The notes beneath the pieces were generated by a model that worked only from the letters and a program-made list of their open reading frames with translations, was not told the DNA's origin and did not search any database. The position numbers and the translations under genes are program-made. Shown one piece after another: positions 8,460 to 16,687 of a DNA stretch of 64,000 nucleotides; the stretch's first letter is position 1; the number at the start of each line of letters is the position of its first letter. Source of the DNA: Alphaproteobacteria bacterium AO1-B. Lineage in GTDB: Bacteria > Pseudomonadota > Alphaproteobacteria > Rhizobiales > Stappiaceae. Location: NCBI GenBank assembly GCA_001890945.1, contig MLAX01000003.1, positions 124,001 through 188,000 on the forward strand, read 5' to 3'.

Positions 8460-9548
8460 CTAACTAGTCGGCTCGAATGGGGCAAAGACTTGTCCTTCAG
8501 GCGCAAGCGCGAGAACCTTAAATAGGTCGCCCATCTGGTCCGGAGCGGCAAGCCGTTCGACTGCATCCCGGATCGCATCCTGGTCCGCTGGTGTTTTTCC
8601 GGCACCAAGAGCGCCCGCGCGTTCCAAAAGTCCTGACTGAAGCAAAAATGTGCCTTGAGTGAGGAGGGGAAGCGGTACTGCACCTGCTCTCCTTGCCGCA
8701 GTTGCAAGTGCCTCGAAATTTACATGTGCGGTTACATCTGCCTCGCCAGGGTGGGCCAGAACATCATCATAAGCATGCCGGTAGAGGGCTTGCAGCGTAT
8801 CGCCTGGTGCCGTTTGGGCGTAACCGTAGTCAATGAACAGAGCAAAGCCGCCATGTTCCGCAATACGCGTCGCAATTTCCTCGGCGACTGCATTGGCCGC
8901 GGGCTGCGTCTCCAATATGCTCCCCTCCGGAGCTTTCATTGCGGCAGGGGGAATAGCGTCAGCTGGCAGCCGTGCAGGGCCCACGCCAAACTCCAGTTTC
9001 CCAGACGCATCAAGCCCGACCATGCGTTCGTTCCAACCATTCGGTGTCTTGACGAACTGGTGGATCGGGAGCGCATCAAAAAACTCGTTTGCAATCACGA
9101 TTACAGGGCCGTCCGGTACATCCTGAAATGTGTTCCGGAAATTGGGCTGAAGCTGTGTGTTCTGAAGTGTCTGCGATTGAACCCGCCGCAACCTCGGACT
9201 CATCTCAACGAGATTGAGTGTGGTTGCTTCCAGGAACTCTGGCCTATGAGATGCCACACGGAGAAAGTCGGCCATGAGCGTGCCGCGGCCCGGGCCAAGC
9301 TCCACCAGCTGGAAGTCGCTCGGAGCGCCCAGCGTTTCATAAGCTTTCAGGCAGACTGCACCGATGAGTTCGCCAAACATCTGGCTAACTTCCGGAGCCG
9401 TTACGAAGTCGCCTGTTCGTCCAAACGGCTCCTGGGTGGTATAATACCCATGCTCCGGATCACCGAGGCAGCGCGCCATGTAGGTGGCAACAGAAATAGC
9501 ACCTTCGGTAGCGATCTGGCGGCGCAGCTTCTCTTTGAGTGCGGTCAC
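8460..9548 (-). CDS. Class I SAM-dependent methyltransferase, MidA/NDUFAF7 (DUF185) family
   Basis: A 362-residue protein starting at GTG 9548, whose start overlaps the lgt stop (GTGA). The N-terminal signature AISVATYMARCLGDPEHGYY and the SAM-binding ELGPGRGTLMADFLR are typical of the DUF185 family. The eukaryotic member NDUFAF7/MidA dimethylates an arginine of the complex I subunit NDUFS2; a similar role in bacterial NADH dehydrogenase assembly is plausible but unproven. Tight coupling to lgt and pgeF is usual in alphaproteobacteria. Confidence 0.92.
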   Translation of the reverse strand: MTALKEKLRRQIATEGAISVATYMARCLGDPEHGYYTTQEPFGRTGDFVTAPEVSQMFGELIGAVCLKAYETLGAPSDFQLVELGPGRGTLMADFLRVASHRPEFLEATTLNLVEMSPRLRRVQSQTLQNTQLQPNFRNTFQDVPDGPVIVIANEFFDALPIHQFVKTPNGWNERMVGLDASGKLEFGVGPARLPADAIPPAAMKAPEGSILETQPAANAVAEEIATRIAEHGGFALFIDYGYAQTAPGDTLQALYRHAYDDVLAHPGEADVTAHVNFEALATAARRAGAVPLPLLTQGTFLLQSGLLERAGALGAGKTPADQDAIRDAVERLAAPDQMGDLFKVLALAPEGQVFAPFEPTS

Positions 9549-10378
9549 TGATCAGCTGCCTGTGGAGTTCGTTTGGCGGACCAGACCATCAACGCGATCC
9601 CAGCAAGTATCATCGGGAGTGACAAGAGCATTCCCATCGTCAGGAACCCGCTCAAATATCCGATGTGGGCATCGGGGACCCGATAGAGCTCGACGATGGA
9701 TCGTCCCATGCCGTAGCCGCAGGCGAAAGCGCCGGCTAGGAAGCCTTGCCGCTGCAGCAATTTGAAGCGATGGCTCAAAAGGCGGAGCACCAGAAACAGG
9801 ATCACGCCTTCCAGGGCGGCTTCATAAAGCTGGCTCGGGTGGCGCGGTTCAGGTCCGGCGTTTGGAAAGACAACAGCCCATGGGACATCTGTCGGACGTC
9901 CCCAAAGCTCACTGTTGATGAAATTCGCCATCCGGCCAAAGAATATGCCGATGGGCGCCGCGCAGCCGGCAAGATCAAACAGGGTCCACAACGACAGCCC
10001 GCGTTTCCAGGCAAACAGCATCATGGCAATAACCGTTCCGGCAAAGCCGCCATGAAACGACATGCCACCTGACCAGATCGCCAGAACTTCCCCCGGGTTT
10101 GCGAGGTAATAAGCGGGATTGTAGAACAGGACATATCCAAGACGTCCGCCCAGGATAATGCCCAGTGTCCCCCAGAGTACAAAGTCATCCAGATCGACCG
10201 GGGTCGGGCGGTTCCGTGGTCCCCAGAGAGTATCGTTGAGAACAAGGGCTCTCATGTACCGCCATGCCAAAACAATGCCGACGATGTAGGCCAACGCATA
10301 CCAGCGCAGGGCAAATGGACCTATTTCGACGATAACGGGATCAATCGCTGGAAACGGAATGGCGAGAAGCGGTGGCAA
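9545..10378 (-). CDS. lgt: Prolipoprotein diacylglyceryl transferase
   Basis: Lgt moves diacylglycerol from phosphatidylglycerol to the lipobox cysteine of prolipoproteins in the inner membrane. The protein has about seven membrane segments and the Lgt signature GRMANFINSELWGR, with SFHGGFAG and SQLYEAALEG. I place the start at TTG 10378 (LPPLLAIPFPAIDP), 277 residues, since GAGGG precedes it and the family begins just before IPFP; the frame stays open to ATG 10438, which would give 297 residues with a poor SD. It is the first gene of the lgt-MidA-pgeF set. Confidence 0.93.
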   Translation of the reverse strand: MPPLLAIPFPAIDPVIVEIGPFALRWYALAYIVGIVLAWRYMRALVLNDTLWGPRNRPTPVDLDDFVLWGTLGIILGGRLGYVLFYNPAYYLANPGEVLAIWSGGMSFHGGFAGTVIAMMLFAWKRGLSLWTLFDLAGCAAPIGIFFGRMANFINSELWGRPTDVPWAVVFPNAGPEPRHPSQLYEAALEGVILFLVLRLLSHRFKLLQRQGFLAGAFACGYGMGRSIVELYRVPDAHIGYLSGFLTMGMLLSLPMILAGIALMVWSAKRTPQAADQ

Positions 10379-10587
10379 GCTGGGACCCTCGGTTTGGGAG
10401 TAAATGCCGATGTGGGCAACGCATGCGCGATCTCGCATCAGGCGTCAAGCCACCGCGCATCACGTCTTCGGGGTGCGAACTGATATATCGTTCGTATTGG
10501 CAGATGTTCACTGATCTAAGCGCTTGAAGTTCACCTTAAACCCTCATACCTGTCGGGTAGACATTTAATGCTTGAAAGGAGCAGGGC

Positions 10588-10854
10588 ATGACCCAAGGCC
10601 CAAATCGCCTGCTGGATGATTTCGCAAAGCTGATGACCGATGCTGCCGGTGTTGCCCAAGGCGCGCGCCGCGAGGTCGAGACTGCATTTCGCGCCCAGGC
10701 GGAACGCTTTTTGTCCGACATGGATCTGGTGTCGCGTGAAGAGCATGAAGCGGTGAAAGAGATGGCCGTCCGCGCTCTTGATCGTCTTGATGAACTGGAA
10801 GAAAGACTCGCAGTACTCGAAGGAGCCGGTGAAAAGGCCTCCGGCAAGAGCTAA
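10588..10854 (+). CDS. UbiK-like accessory factor / BMFP family coiled-coil protein
   Basis: An 88-residue protein with a strong SD (AAAGGAG). The first half is an amphipathic region (RLLDDFAKLMTDAAGVAQGARREVE) and the second a coiled coil (REEHEAVKEMAVRALDRLDELEERLAVLE). This is the YqiC/UbiK/BMFP (Brucella membrane fusogenic protein) pattern. In gammaproteobacteria UbiK helps the ubiquinone-synthesis complex; in Brucella the homologue was described as a trimeric membrane-fusogenic protein. It stands alone and is divergent from lgt. Confidence 0.9.
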   Translation: MTQGPNRLLDDFAKLMTDAAGVAQGARREVETAFRAQAERFLSDMDLVSREEHEAVKEMAVRALDRLDELEERLAVLEGAGEKASGKS

Positions 10855-11198
10855 GCGTTCGCTTTATCAGCGTTCTCGGCCGATTTCTGTTAATCAATGA
10901 TGTCAGTGATGTAACAGTCAAACTCGGCGGAATTGCAGTGTTTTTGGGCAGGGAGGCTAAACTTTCTGCTCACTCGTCCACAAGTTTCGGCTTTCTGCTC
11001 GAAATTGGTAGGTAGGCCTCAAGTCCTTCCTGCACCTATACTCAAAGATAACAGGGATTCGTCGGAGCAAGGCGGAACCGGTCTAACGATTGGGCCAGAC
11101 AAGGACGCGCCATTGCTCCTCGGCTTGGGACTTACCCCGGCGGCCCACCCGGTTATCCTGATCGGGTATTCGGCCCCGGCTGGAAGGGGAGAAGGCAT
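10855..11198. other. Non-coding gap before the ybjN-like gene
   Basis: These 344 bases contain one open frame (10933-11202, 89 codons) with no SD, no recognisable domain and an unlikely composition, so I do not call it. Presumably it holds the promoter of the ybjN-like/proC pair, with AGGGGAG immediately before the ATG at 11199. I see no repeats or strong hairpins. Confidence 0.5.
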
Positions 11199-11699
11199 AT
11201 GAGCCTCATCGAGATCGACTTCGAGCGACCTGAGAATCCCGTGGATACCATCGAAACTGTTGCGGCCTTGAACGACTGGACGTTCGAGCGCTCAGATGAC
11301 GATGAGATCACGATTTCCATTGCCGGAAATTGGTGTGATTACCACGTCTCCTTTTCCTGGATGGAAGATGTTGAGGCGCTTCACCTGGCGTGTGCCTTCG
11401 ACTTGAAGGTGACGGAGATCAGAAAGACCGAGGTTGTCCGGCTCTTGGCACTGGTCAATGAACAGCTGTGGGCTGGCCACTTCGATCTCTGGAGCAAGGA
11501 AGGTGTGGTCATGTTCCGCCAATCCCTGCTGCTCGCAGGCGGCGCGGAGCCGACTTCGGCACAAATCGAGGCCATGCTGGCCAATGCGCTTGATAACTGC
11601 GAGCGGTTCTATCAAGCCTTCCAGTTTGTGGTCTGGGCTGGCCACTCCGCGTCGGAGGCCCTCAGTACAGCCCTTTTTGAAACTGCAGGAGAAGCATGA
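11199..11699 (+). CDS. YbjN domain-containing protein
   Basis: A 166-residue cytoplasmic protein with the YbjN fold (structurally like type III secretion chaperones). Visible pieces are IETVAALNDWTFERSDDDEI, ALHLACAFDLKV, LLALVNEQLWAGHFDLW and the acidic C-terminal helix. The biochemical role of YbjN proteins is uncertain; E. coli YbjN affects motility and stress responses. Its stop overlaps the proC start (ATGA), so translation is coupled. The pairing with proC recurs in alphaproteobacteria, from memory. Confidence 0.88.
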   Translation: MSLIEIDFERPENPVDTIETVAALNDWTFERSDDDEITISIAGNWCDYHVSFSWMEDVEALHLACAFDLKVTEIRKTEVVRLLALVNEQLWAGHFDLWSKEGVVMFRQSLLLAGGAEPTSAQIEAMLANALDNCERFYQAFQFVVWAGHSASEALSTALFETAGEA

Positions 11700-12514
11700 C
11701 GTTTTCCAAGGAGCGCCCCTTTGTTCTTGTCGGCGCTGGCAAGATGGGTGGGGCGATGTTGTCTGGATGGATGGCGGAGGGAATTGATCCGGCATCCATT
11801 CTTGTTGTTGATCCCTTTTTATCGCCGGAAATCGGTGCGCTTTTGAAAAAACATGGCATTGGTCATGCTGCGCAGATGCCGGATAACGTGACTGCGGGTA
11901 TCATACTCGTGGCCGTTAAGCCGCAGATGATGGATGATGTGCTGCCTGGTTTGGTGCCCGCCAGCGACGACAGCACACTGGTCCTTTCGGTTGCCGCCGG
12001 AACGTCGGTACGCAAGTTTCAGGAGTTTTTCGGAGACATCCCGACAGCACGGTGCATGCCGAACACGCCGGCCATGGTGAAACGCGGCATTACCGCAGTT
12101 TACCCAACCGAAAAGGTTACGGACGCGCAAAAGAACACGATCTCCCAGCTGCTTTCCGCCGTCGGCAAGGTCGTTTGGCTGGACAGCGAAGACCAGATTG
12201 ACCTCGTAACCGGCGTTAGTGGTTCGGGTCCCGCCTATGTTTTCTACATGACCGAAACGCTGAAAGAAGCCGGCAAAGCTGCGGGCTTGCCGGAAGATCT
12301 TGCGGAGCAATTGGCCATAGCCACAGTTTGCGGAGCTGGTGAATTGATGCACCAGTCCGGAGAGGACCCGGCTATTTTACGTCAGAACGTCACCAGCCCG
12401 AACGGGACGACCGCGGCCGCTTTGGATGTTCTGATGTCTGAAAGTGGAATCCAGCCCATCATGACCGAGGCGGTTACTGCGGCTGTAAAACGGGCAAAGG
12501 AACTGGCGGGCTAA
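11696..12514 (+). CDS. proC: Pyrroline-5-carboxylate reductase
   Basis: A 272-residue enzyme of usual length. It catalyses the last step of proline synthesis, NAD(P)H reduction of pyrroline-5-carboxylate. The Rossmann loop VGAGKMGGAM lies at the N-terminus, with ILVAVKPQMM and RCMPNTPAMV in the middle and the family signature region ending LRQNVTSPNGTTAAAL near the C-terminus. It overlaps the ybjN-like gene by four bases and is followed by the TetR gene, which has its own regulatory palindrome. Confidence 0.97.
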   Translation: MTFSKERPFVLVGAGKMGGAMLSGWMAEGIDPASILVVDPFLSPEIGALLKKHGIGHAAQMPDNVTAGIILVAVKPQMMDDVLPGLVPASDDSTLVLSVAAGTSVRKFQEFFGDIPTARCMPNTPAMVKRGITAVYPTEKVTDAQKNTISQLLSAVGKVVWLDSEDQIDLVTGVSGSGPAYVFYMTETLKEAGKAAGLPEDLAEQLAIATVCGAGELMHQSGEDPAILRQNVTSPNGTTAAALDVLMSESGIQPIMTEAVTAAVKRAKELAG

Positions 12515-12556
12515 AACCGCAACGGGTGCGGCGAGATACCCCTTTTCGCCGCATCG

Positions 12557-12594
12557 CTGGTCTCCTATCTTCCGATTAGGAAATAGGAGACCAG
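12557..12594. promoter_or_regulatory. Perfect 12-bp inverted repeat over the SD of the TetR gene
   Basis: CTGGTCTCCTAT at 12557-12568 and ATAGGAGACCAG at 12583-12594 are exact complements separated by 14 bases. The right arm contains the AGGAGA Shine-Dalgarno of the TetR gene, whose ATG is at 12598. It could be a TetR autoregulatory operator, or in mRNA a 12-bp hairpin that hides the ribosome site. Both readings predict self-limiting expression. Confidence 0.6.
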
Positions 12595-12597
12595 AGC

Positions 12598-13302
12598 ATG
12601 GCAACCGCCAAGACGAAGCAAAAGATCCTCACCGTTTTTTTTGGGTTGCTTGAAAAGCATCCCTACGAGGATGTCTCGCTTCAGCTGATTGCCGAGACCG
12701 CTAAAGTCAAATTGTCGGACCTGCGGCGCGCGTACCCGTCCAAACTTACTCTGGTCGAAGCATTTGCGGAGAACATTGACGCTGCGGTTTTAGACGAGCG
12801 CGACGAGGGTATGGATAATCAGCCGGCACGTGACCGTCTGTTCGATATCCTGATGACACGCATAGATGCTCTGGCGGAGCATAAGGAGGCCGTCCGGGCC
12901 CTCAAAACCGCAGCCGATGAAGACCCGGGCCTGGCACTTGAATTCAATCGCATCGCCATACGCTCGCAGAAATGGATGCTTGTCGCCGCGGGAATCGATC
13001 TGGCTGGAGCAAAGGGCACAGTGGTTGCCCAAGGGCTCGTAATGGCGTTTGCAAAGGTCGTCGATACCTGGTTGGACGAACCGGATGAAGGCATGCCGCG
13101 CACCATGGCGCGCCTCGACAAGGAACTCGACAATGGCGTGTCTTTCATGAAGCGTCTGAACCGGTTGGAAGGAATGGCGAAGGGTTTGCGCAAATTCATC
13201 AAATCCGCGTCCAAGCGCGGCCGGAGCCGCAGCAGATCTCGAGATGATGATGATTTTGCGGCCGACGCTGAAACGCCGATGCCGTCCGAGCAGGGCGCGT
13301 AA
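12598..13302 (+). CDS. TetR/AcrR family transcriptional regulator
   Basis: A 234-residue protein. The N-terminal DNA-binding domain reads KQKILTVFFGLLEKHPYEDV, with the HTH LQLIAETAKVKLSDLRRAYP; the rest is the helical ligand/dimer domain. The C-terminus has an unusual basic Arg/Ser tract (KRGRSRSRSRDDDD) and an acidic tail, not typical for TetR and possibly a non-specific DNA or RNA contact. It lies 83 bases after proC and has its own inverted repeat at the SD. The effector and targets are unknown. Confidence 0.85.
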   Translation: MATAKTKQKILTVFFGLLEKHPYEDVSLQLIAETAKVKLSDLRRAYPSKLTLVEAFAENIDAAVLDERDEGMDNQPARDRLFDILMTRIDALAEHKEAVRALKTAADEDPGLALEFNRIAIRSQKWMLVAAGIDLAGAKGTVVAQGLVMAFAKVVDTWLDEPDEGMPRTMARLDKELDNGVSFMKRLNRLEGMAKGLRKFIKSASKRGRSRSRSRDDDDFAADAETPMPSEQGA

Positions 13303-13361
13303 ATTCCAGGGTTTACTCCTGCTGGTTTAGCGATCATGGTCGCTCAAAAATGGAGTGAACC

Positions 13362-13703
13362 GTGAGCGACCAAATCAGTTTTGATGATTTTTTGAAAGTT
13401 GACGTCCGTGTGGGCCGCGTTGTTGAGGCTGAGGAGTTTCCCGAAGCGCGGAAACCTGCTTACAAACTCCGGATCGATTTCGGACCCGAGATCGGGATCA
13501 AGAAAACCTCTGCCCAGATCACGAAACACTACACGCCCGAAACGCTTGTTGGCCGCTTGGTCATGGCGGTGGTCAACTTCCCACCGCGCCAGATTGGACC
13601 TGTCAGGTCTGAGGTCCTGACACTCGGTGTCCCAGACGCCGATGGGGAGGTCGTCCTGATGACCCCCGACAAGGACGTGCCAATCGGCGGGCGGCTCTAT
13701 TAG
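13362..13703 (+). CDS. tRNA-binding domain protein, CsaA-like
   Basis: A 113-residue stand-alone tRNA-binding (OB-fold) domain starting at GTG 13362 with TGGAG upstream. It opens FDDFLKVDVRVGRVVEAEEF and continues with YKLRIDFGPEIGIKKTSAQI, VVNFPPRQIGPVRSEVLTLG and a C-terminal VPIGGRLY, all characteristic of CsaA. Family members bind tRNA and were described in Bacillus as export-related chaperones. It has no obvious operon partner. Confidence 0.92.
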   Translation: MSDQISFDDFLKVDVRVGRVVEAEEFPEARKPAYKLRIDFGPEIGIKKTSAQITKHYTPETLVGRLVMAVVNFPPRQIGPVRSEVLTLGVPDADGEVVLMTPDKDVPIGGRLY

Positions 13704-13733
13704 GTCTACAAGCCCAATGTATCCCATTGTCAC

Positions 13734-15128
13734 TTAAGCCGGGATCCTGAGGCGGGCGCGCAGCCCGCCAAACGGGCTGTCTTCAAGGTAGAGATCGCCG
13801 CCGTGTGACCGCGTGATATCGCGGGCAATTGCAAGGCCGAGGCCACTCCCGGTCTCGTCCTGATTGCGCGCCAAATCAAGGCGGTGAAAAGCACGAAACG
13901 CCATATCGCGCTGATCCTCGGGAATGCCCGGGCCGTCATCATCGACGGTGATGATCAACCAGTCATTCTCAATTGTTCCATTGAGCTCGACGCGCTGCCC
14001 ATACTTGCAGCCGTTGGTCACCAGGTTTGAGAGGCACCGTTTCATCGAGTTCCGGCGAAGCAGAACTTCCGAGGGGCCGTCAAAATCGGCTTTGACGTTG
14101 TTGCCGGAAATCTCGCTCTCTTCCTCAAGCTCTTCGAACAAAAGCGCCACATCGGTTTCTTGCGGCTCTTCATCGCCATCGCCTTTGGCAAATGCCAGAT
14201 AGTCCTCCAGCATGTTGCTCATTTCATCAACGTCCTTGCGCATGGCTTCGCTTTCCGGCGTGTCGCCAAGAAACGCAAGCTGCAATCGCATGCGGGTCAG
14301 GATGGTACGCAGGTCATGGCTCACACCTGCTAGCATTGTTGTGCGCTGGTCGATCTGCCGTTCGATCCGCCGGCGCATGTCCGCAAAGGCGACCCCGGCA
14401 CGCCGGACTTCCAAAGCTCCACTTGCCTTGTAATCGCCGACCGGGCGGCCCTTGCCGAATGCCTCAGCCGCGTTTGCAAGACGGATGATCGGGCGCATTT
14501 GATTGCGTAAAAACAAGAGCGCGATGATGATCAGAACAAGGGCTGTCGAAAACATCCACACAAGGAAAATGTGTGAGTTTGAGGCAAAGGTCTGGCTCCG
14601 CCGCGTAAAGACCCGCAAGACTTCATTTTGGAGCTGGATTCGAATTTCGACAAACCGAGACCGGCCGACGGTATCGATCCAAAATGGCCGACCGATCCTT
14701 TGGCTGATCGCCTTGCTGAGCTCCTGGTCAATGACATCGAAAAACGGCTTCGGAGCGGGGGGAGGCAGCGGCTCCAGCGGCAGGATCGACATGGACATGC
14801 CGAGCGCCCGCGCGCCCAATTCTTCGATCTTTGTATGCTCCGGATCTTGCGGGTAGTTCTCAAGAACAAATACAACTGCTGCGATCTCACGAACCACGGC
14901 TTCAGACATGCGCCGCGACACAAGTTGATAGTGCCGCTCCATGAAGACGAAGGCGATAACCGATTGCAGTATGACAACCGGGATCACGATGATCAGAAAG
15001 GTTCGGGTGTAAAGGCCTTTCGGCATGACCCGGTAGAGAAACCGGGAGACGCGGCGATAGCCGCGATGAGCAGCCTTGACGGGAAGAAAAGCTGCATACC
15101 GCTGAAGAAAGCTTTCAATACTCGCCAT
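13734..15128 (-). CDS. Sensor histidine kinase, EnvZ-like
   Basis: A 464-residue inner-membrane kinase. A membrane segment (FLIIVIPVVILQSVIAFVF) follows a cytoplasmic lead of about 40 residues, then a periplasmic region of about 120 residues, a second segment (LVLIIIALLFL), HAMP, the H-box GVSHDLRTILTRMRLQ, the N-box NLVTNGCKYG, DDDGPGIPEDQ and GSGLGLAIARD. It starts 10 bases after the response-regulator stop, so the two are a cognate pair. The order MarR, regulator, kinase suggests one transcript or overlapping ones. The stimulus is unknown. Confidence 0.93.
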   Translation of the reverse strand: MASIESFLQRYAAFLPVKAAHRGYRRVSRFLYRVMPKGLYTRTFLIIVIPVVILQSVIAFVFMERHYQLVSRRMSEAVVREIAAVVFVLENYPQDPEHTKIEELGARALGMSMSILPLEPLPPPAPKPFFDVIDQELSKAISQRIGRPFWIDTVGRSRFVEIRIQLQNEVLRVFTRRSQTFASNSHIFLVWMFSTALVLIIIALLFLRNQMRPIIRLANAAEAFGKGRPVGDYKASGALEVRRAGVAFADMRRRIERQIDQRTTMLAGVSHDLRTILTRMRLQLAFLGDTPESEAMRKDVDEMSNMLEDYLAFAKGDGDEEPQETDVALLFEELEEESEISGNNVKADFDGPSEVLLRRNSMKRCLSNLVTNGCKYGQRVELNGTIENDWLIITVDDDGPGIPEDQRDMAFRAFHRLDLARNQDETGSGLGLAIARDITRSHGGDLYLEDSPFGGLRARLRIPA

Positions 15129-15138
15129 TCAACAGGCC

Positions 15139-15837
15139 CTAGTCACAAGCAAGCCGGTAGCCGATGCCCCGAACGGTTTGCAGGTAGACGGGGTTGCCCG
15201 GATCGTCTTCGATTTTCCGGCGTAACCTGTTGATCTGGACGTCGACCGTCCGTTCACCGAGGCCACTGTCGTCGCCGACAATCTTGTGCCTCGGAACGGT
15301 GGCGCCGGGTTGTTCTGCGAAAATCGACAGGATCTGTTTCTCGCGGTCGGTCAGGCGGATCGAGCTGTCGCCGTTTTTGAGTTCCCCCCGGGACGTGTTG
15401 TAGCAAAAGGGTCCGAATCGGATTTCGGTCACCGTCGTCGGTGGCTGGTATTGGCCTCGGCGCAAAATGGCACCGATGCGCAGCAACAATTCCTTCGGTT
15501 CAAACGGCTTGCCGAGGTAATCGTCGACACCGGCTTCCAGGCCGGCAATCCTGTCTGGAGCGTCGGTCCGTGCTGTCAGCATCAGTATTGGAACCTGTGA
15601 CGTTTCCCGGAGTGACGTTGCCAGTTCCGTTCCGGTTTCACCCGGCATCATGACGTCGAGAATGATCAGATCAAACTCCAACCCGGACAGGCAAACTCGT
15701 GCTTCGGCCGCATTGGCCGCGGCAGACACGCGATATCCGTTGTCTTTCAACAGCCGTCCAAGCAGGTCCCGGATCCGGCTGTCGTCATCGACCAGTAGCA
15801 GATGAGGCGCGTTGTCATCAGGAGCCGTCACAGTCAT
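15139..15837 (-). CDS. OmpR-family response regulator, PetR-like
   Basis: A 232-residue regulator from ATG 15837 (a TTG at 15858 would overlap the likely SD). The receiver domain shows LLLVDDDSRIRDLL, the phospho-acceptor region LIILDVMMPGETG, MLTART and GKPFEP. The winged-helix output contains RLTDREKQILSIF, GERTVDVQINRLRRKIED and VRGIGYRLACD. The receiver closely resembles, from memory, PetR of Rhodobacter, where petP (MarR) and petR lie together and support cytochrome bc1-dependent growth. The kinase immediately downstream is the expected partner. Confidence 0.92.
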   Translation of the reverse strand: MTVTAPDDNAPHLLLVDDDSRIRDLLGRLLKDNGYRVSAAANAAEARVCLSGLEFDLIILDVMMPGETGTELATSLRETSQVPILMLTARTDAPDRIAGLEAGVDDYLGKPFEPKELLLRIGAILRRGQYQPPTTVTEIRFGPFCYNTSRGELKNGDSSIRLTDREKQILSIFAEQPGATVPRHKIVGDDSGLGERTVDVQINRLRRKIEDDPGNPVYLQTVRGIGYRLACD

Positions 15838-15881
15838 CGGCGCTTTTGTCCTTCCCAACGATGAACCCGGCGGACGCCAGA

Positions 15882-16439
15882 TCAGTCTTTCAATTCGTAT
15901 GAACTGCGGATCAGCCCGACAATGTCGTTCCTGGCTTCAGGATCAATAACTTGCAACAAGAATTGCCGGACAATCACGTCGGCGCCATCTGGCAGTCCAA
16001 TTAGGGCGCGTTCAAGGCGCTTTTGCTGCAGGCGGGCAAGATCATCCGCAAGCACCTGTCCACGTTCTGTTGTATACAAGAGGCGCTGGCGGCGATCATG
16101 CGGGCCTTCACGCTGCTCGATGATATCCGCGTCGACCAGCTGTTTCAGCACCCGCCCGAGGCTTTGTTTGGTGATCCTCAAGATGCCAAGCAGGTCGGTC
16201 ACCATAATCCCGGGATTGCGTTCCACGAAATGGAGCACCCGGTGATGGGCGCGGCCGAAATCATATTCCGCCAGAACATCGTCGGGATCGCCGGTAAAAT
16301 CGCGATAGGCAAAAAACAAAAGTTCTATCAGATCGTAGGGAACTGCGTTTGCGGCTCCGTCATTGTCTCCTGCCGGTTCGGACTGGCCCACAGGCTTGGA
16401 TTCGGCGGGCAGGGACGCTTTGAAATTTATGTCAGTCAT
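15882..16439 (-). CDS. MarR family regulator, PetP-like
   Basis: A 185-residue winged-helix protein: DFGRAHHRVLHFVERNPGI, the HTH LLGILRITKQSLGRVLKQL, and the wing GPHDRRQRLLYTTERG. A disordered N-terminal stretch of about 30 residues precedes it. It is the first gene of a minus-strand set with the response regulator and kinase, the arrangement seen for petP-petR in Rhodobacter (recalled, not searched). It diverges from ilvE across about 250 bases. Targets are unknown. Confidence 0.87.
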   Translation of the reverse strand: MTDINFKASLPAESKPVGQSEPAGDNDGAANAVPYDLIELLFFAYRDFTGDPDDVLAEYDFGRAHHRVLHFVERNPGIMVTDLLGILRITKQSLGRVLKQLVDADIIEQREGPHDRRQRLLYTTERGQVLADDLARLQQKRLERALIGLPDGADVIVRQFLLQVIDPEARNDIVGLIRSSYELKD

Positions 16440-16687
16440 ATTGACTTATTTAGGACCGATTGTTACTTGTTGACCACGGTGTGCGAAATGATTGGTCGTT
16501 TTGTTGCTTTTTTCAGCATTTAACGACAAACGAATCCAATCAGGAACGGCGCGCTTCTCAAGATACCGATAGTTGGCGTGCTGTGCAAAAGATACAGCCA
16601 TTCAATGGGCCGTTGTACGCCTGAGCCGATTGAAAACGCGACTGAAAAATGAAAACACGCTCAGGAGAGCGGGCGGGAGTTTAAGAC

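Noticed and set aside
10933-11202. 89-codon plus-strand frame before the ybjN-like gene
   Set aside because: No SD, no recognisable domain, overlaps the next start; composition looks non-coding.
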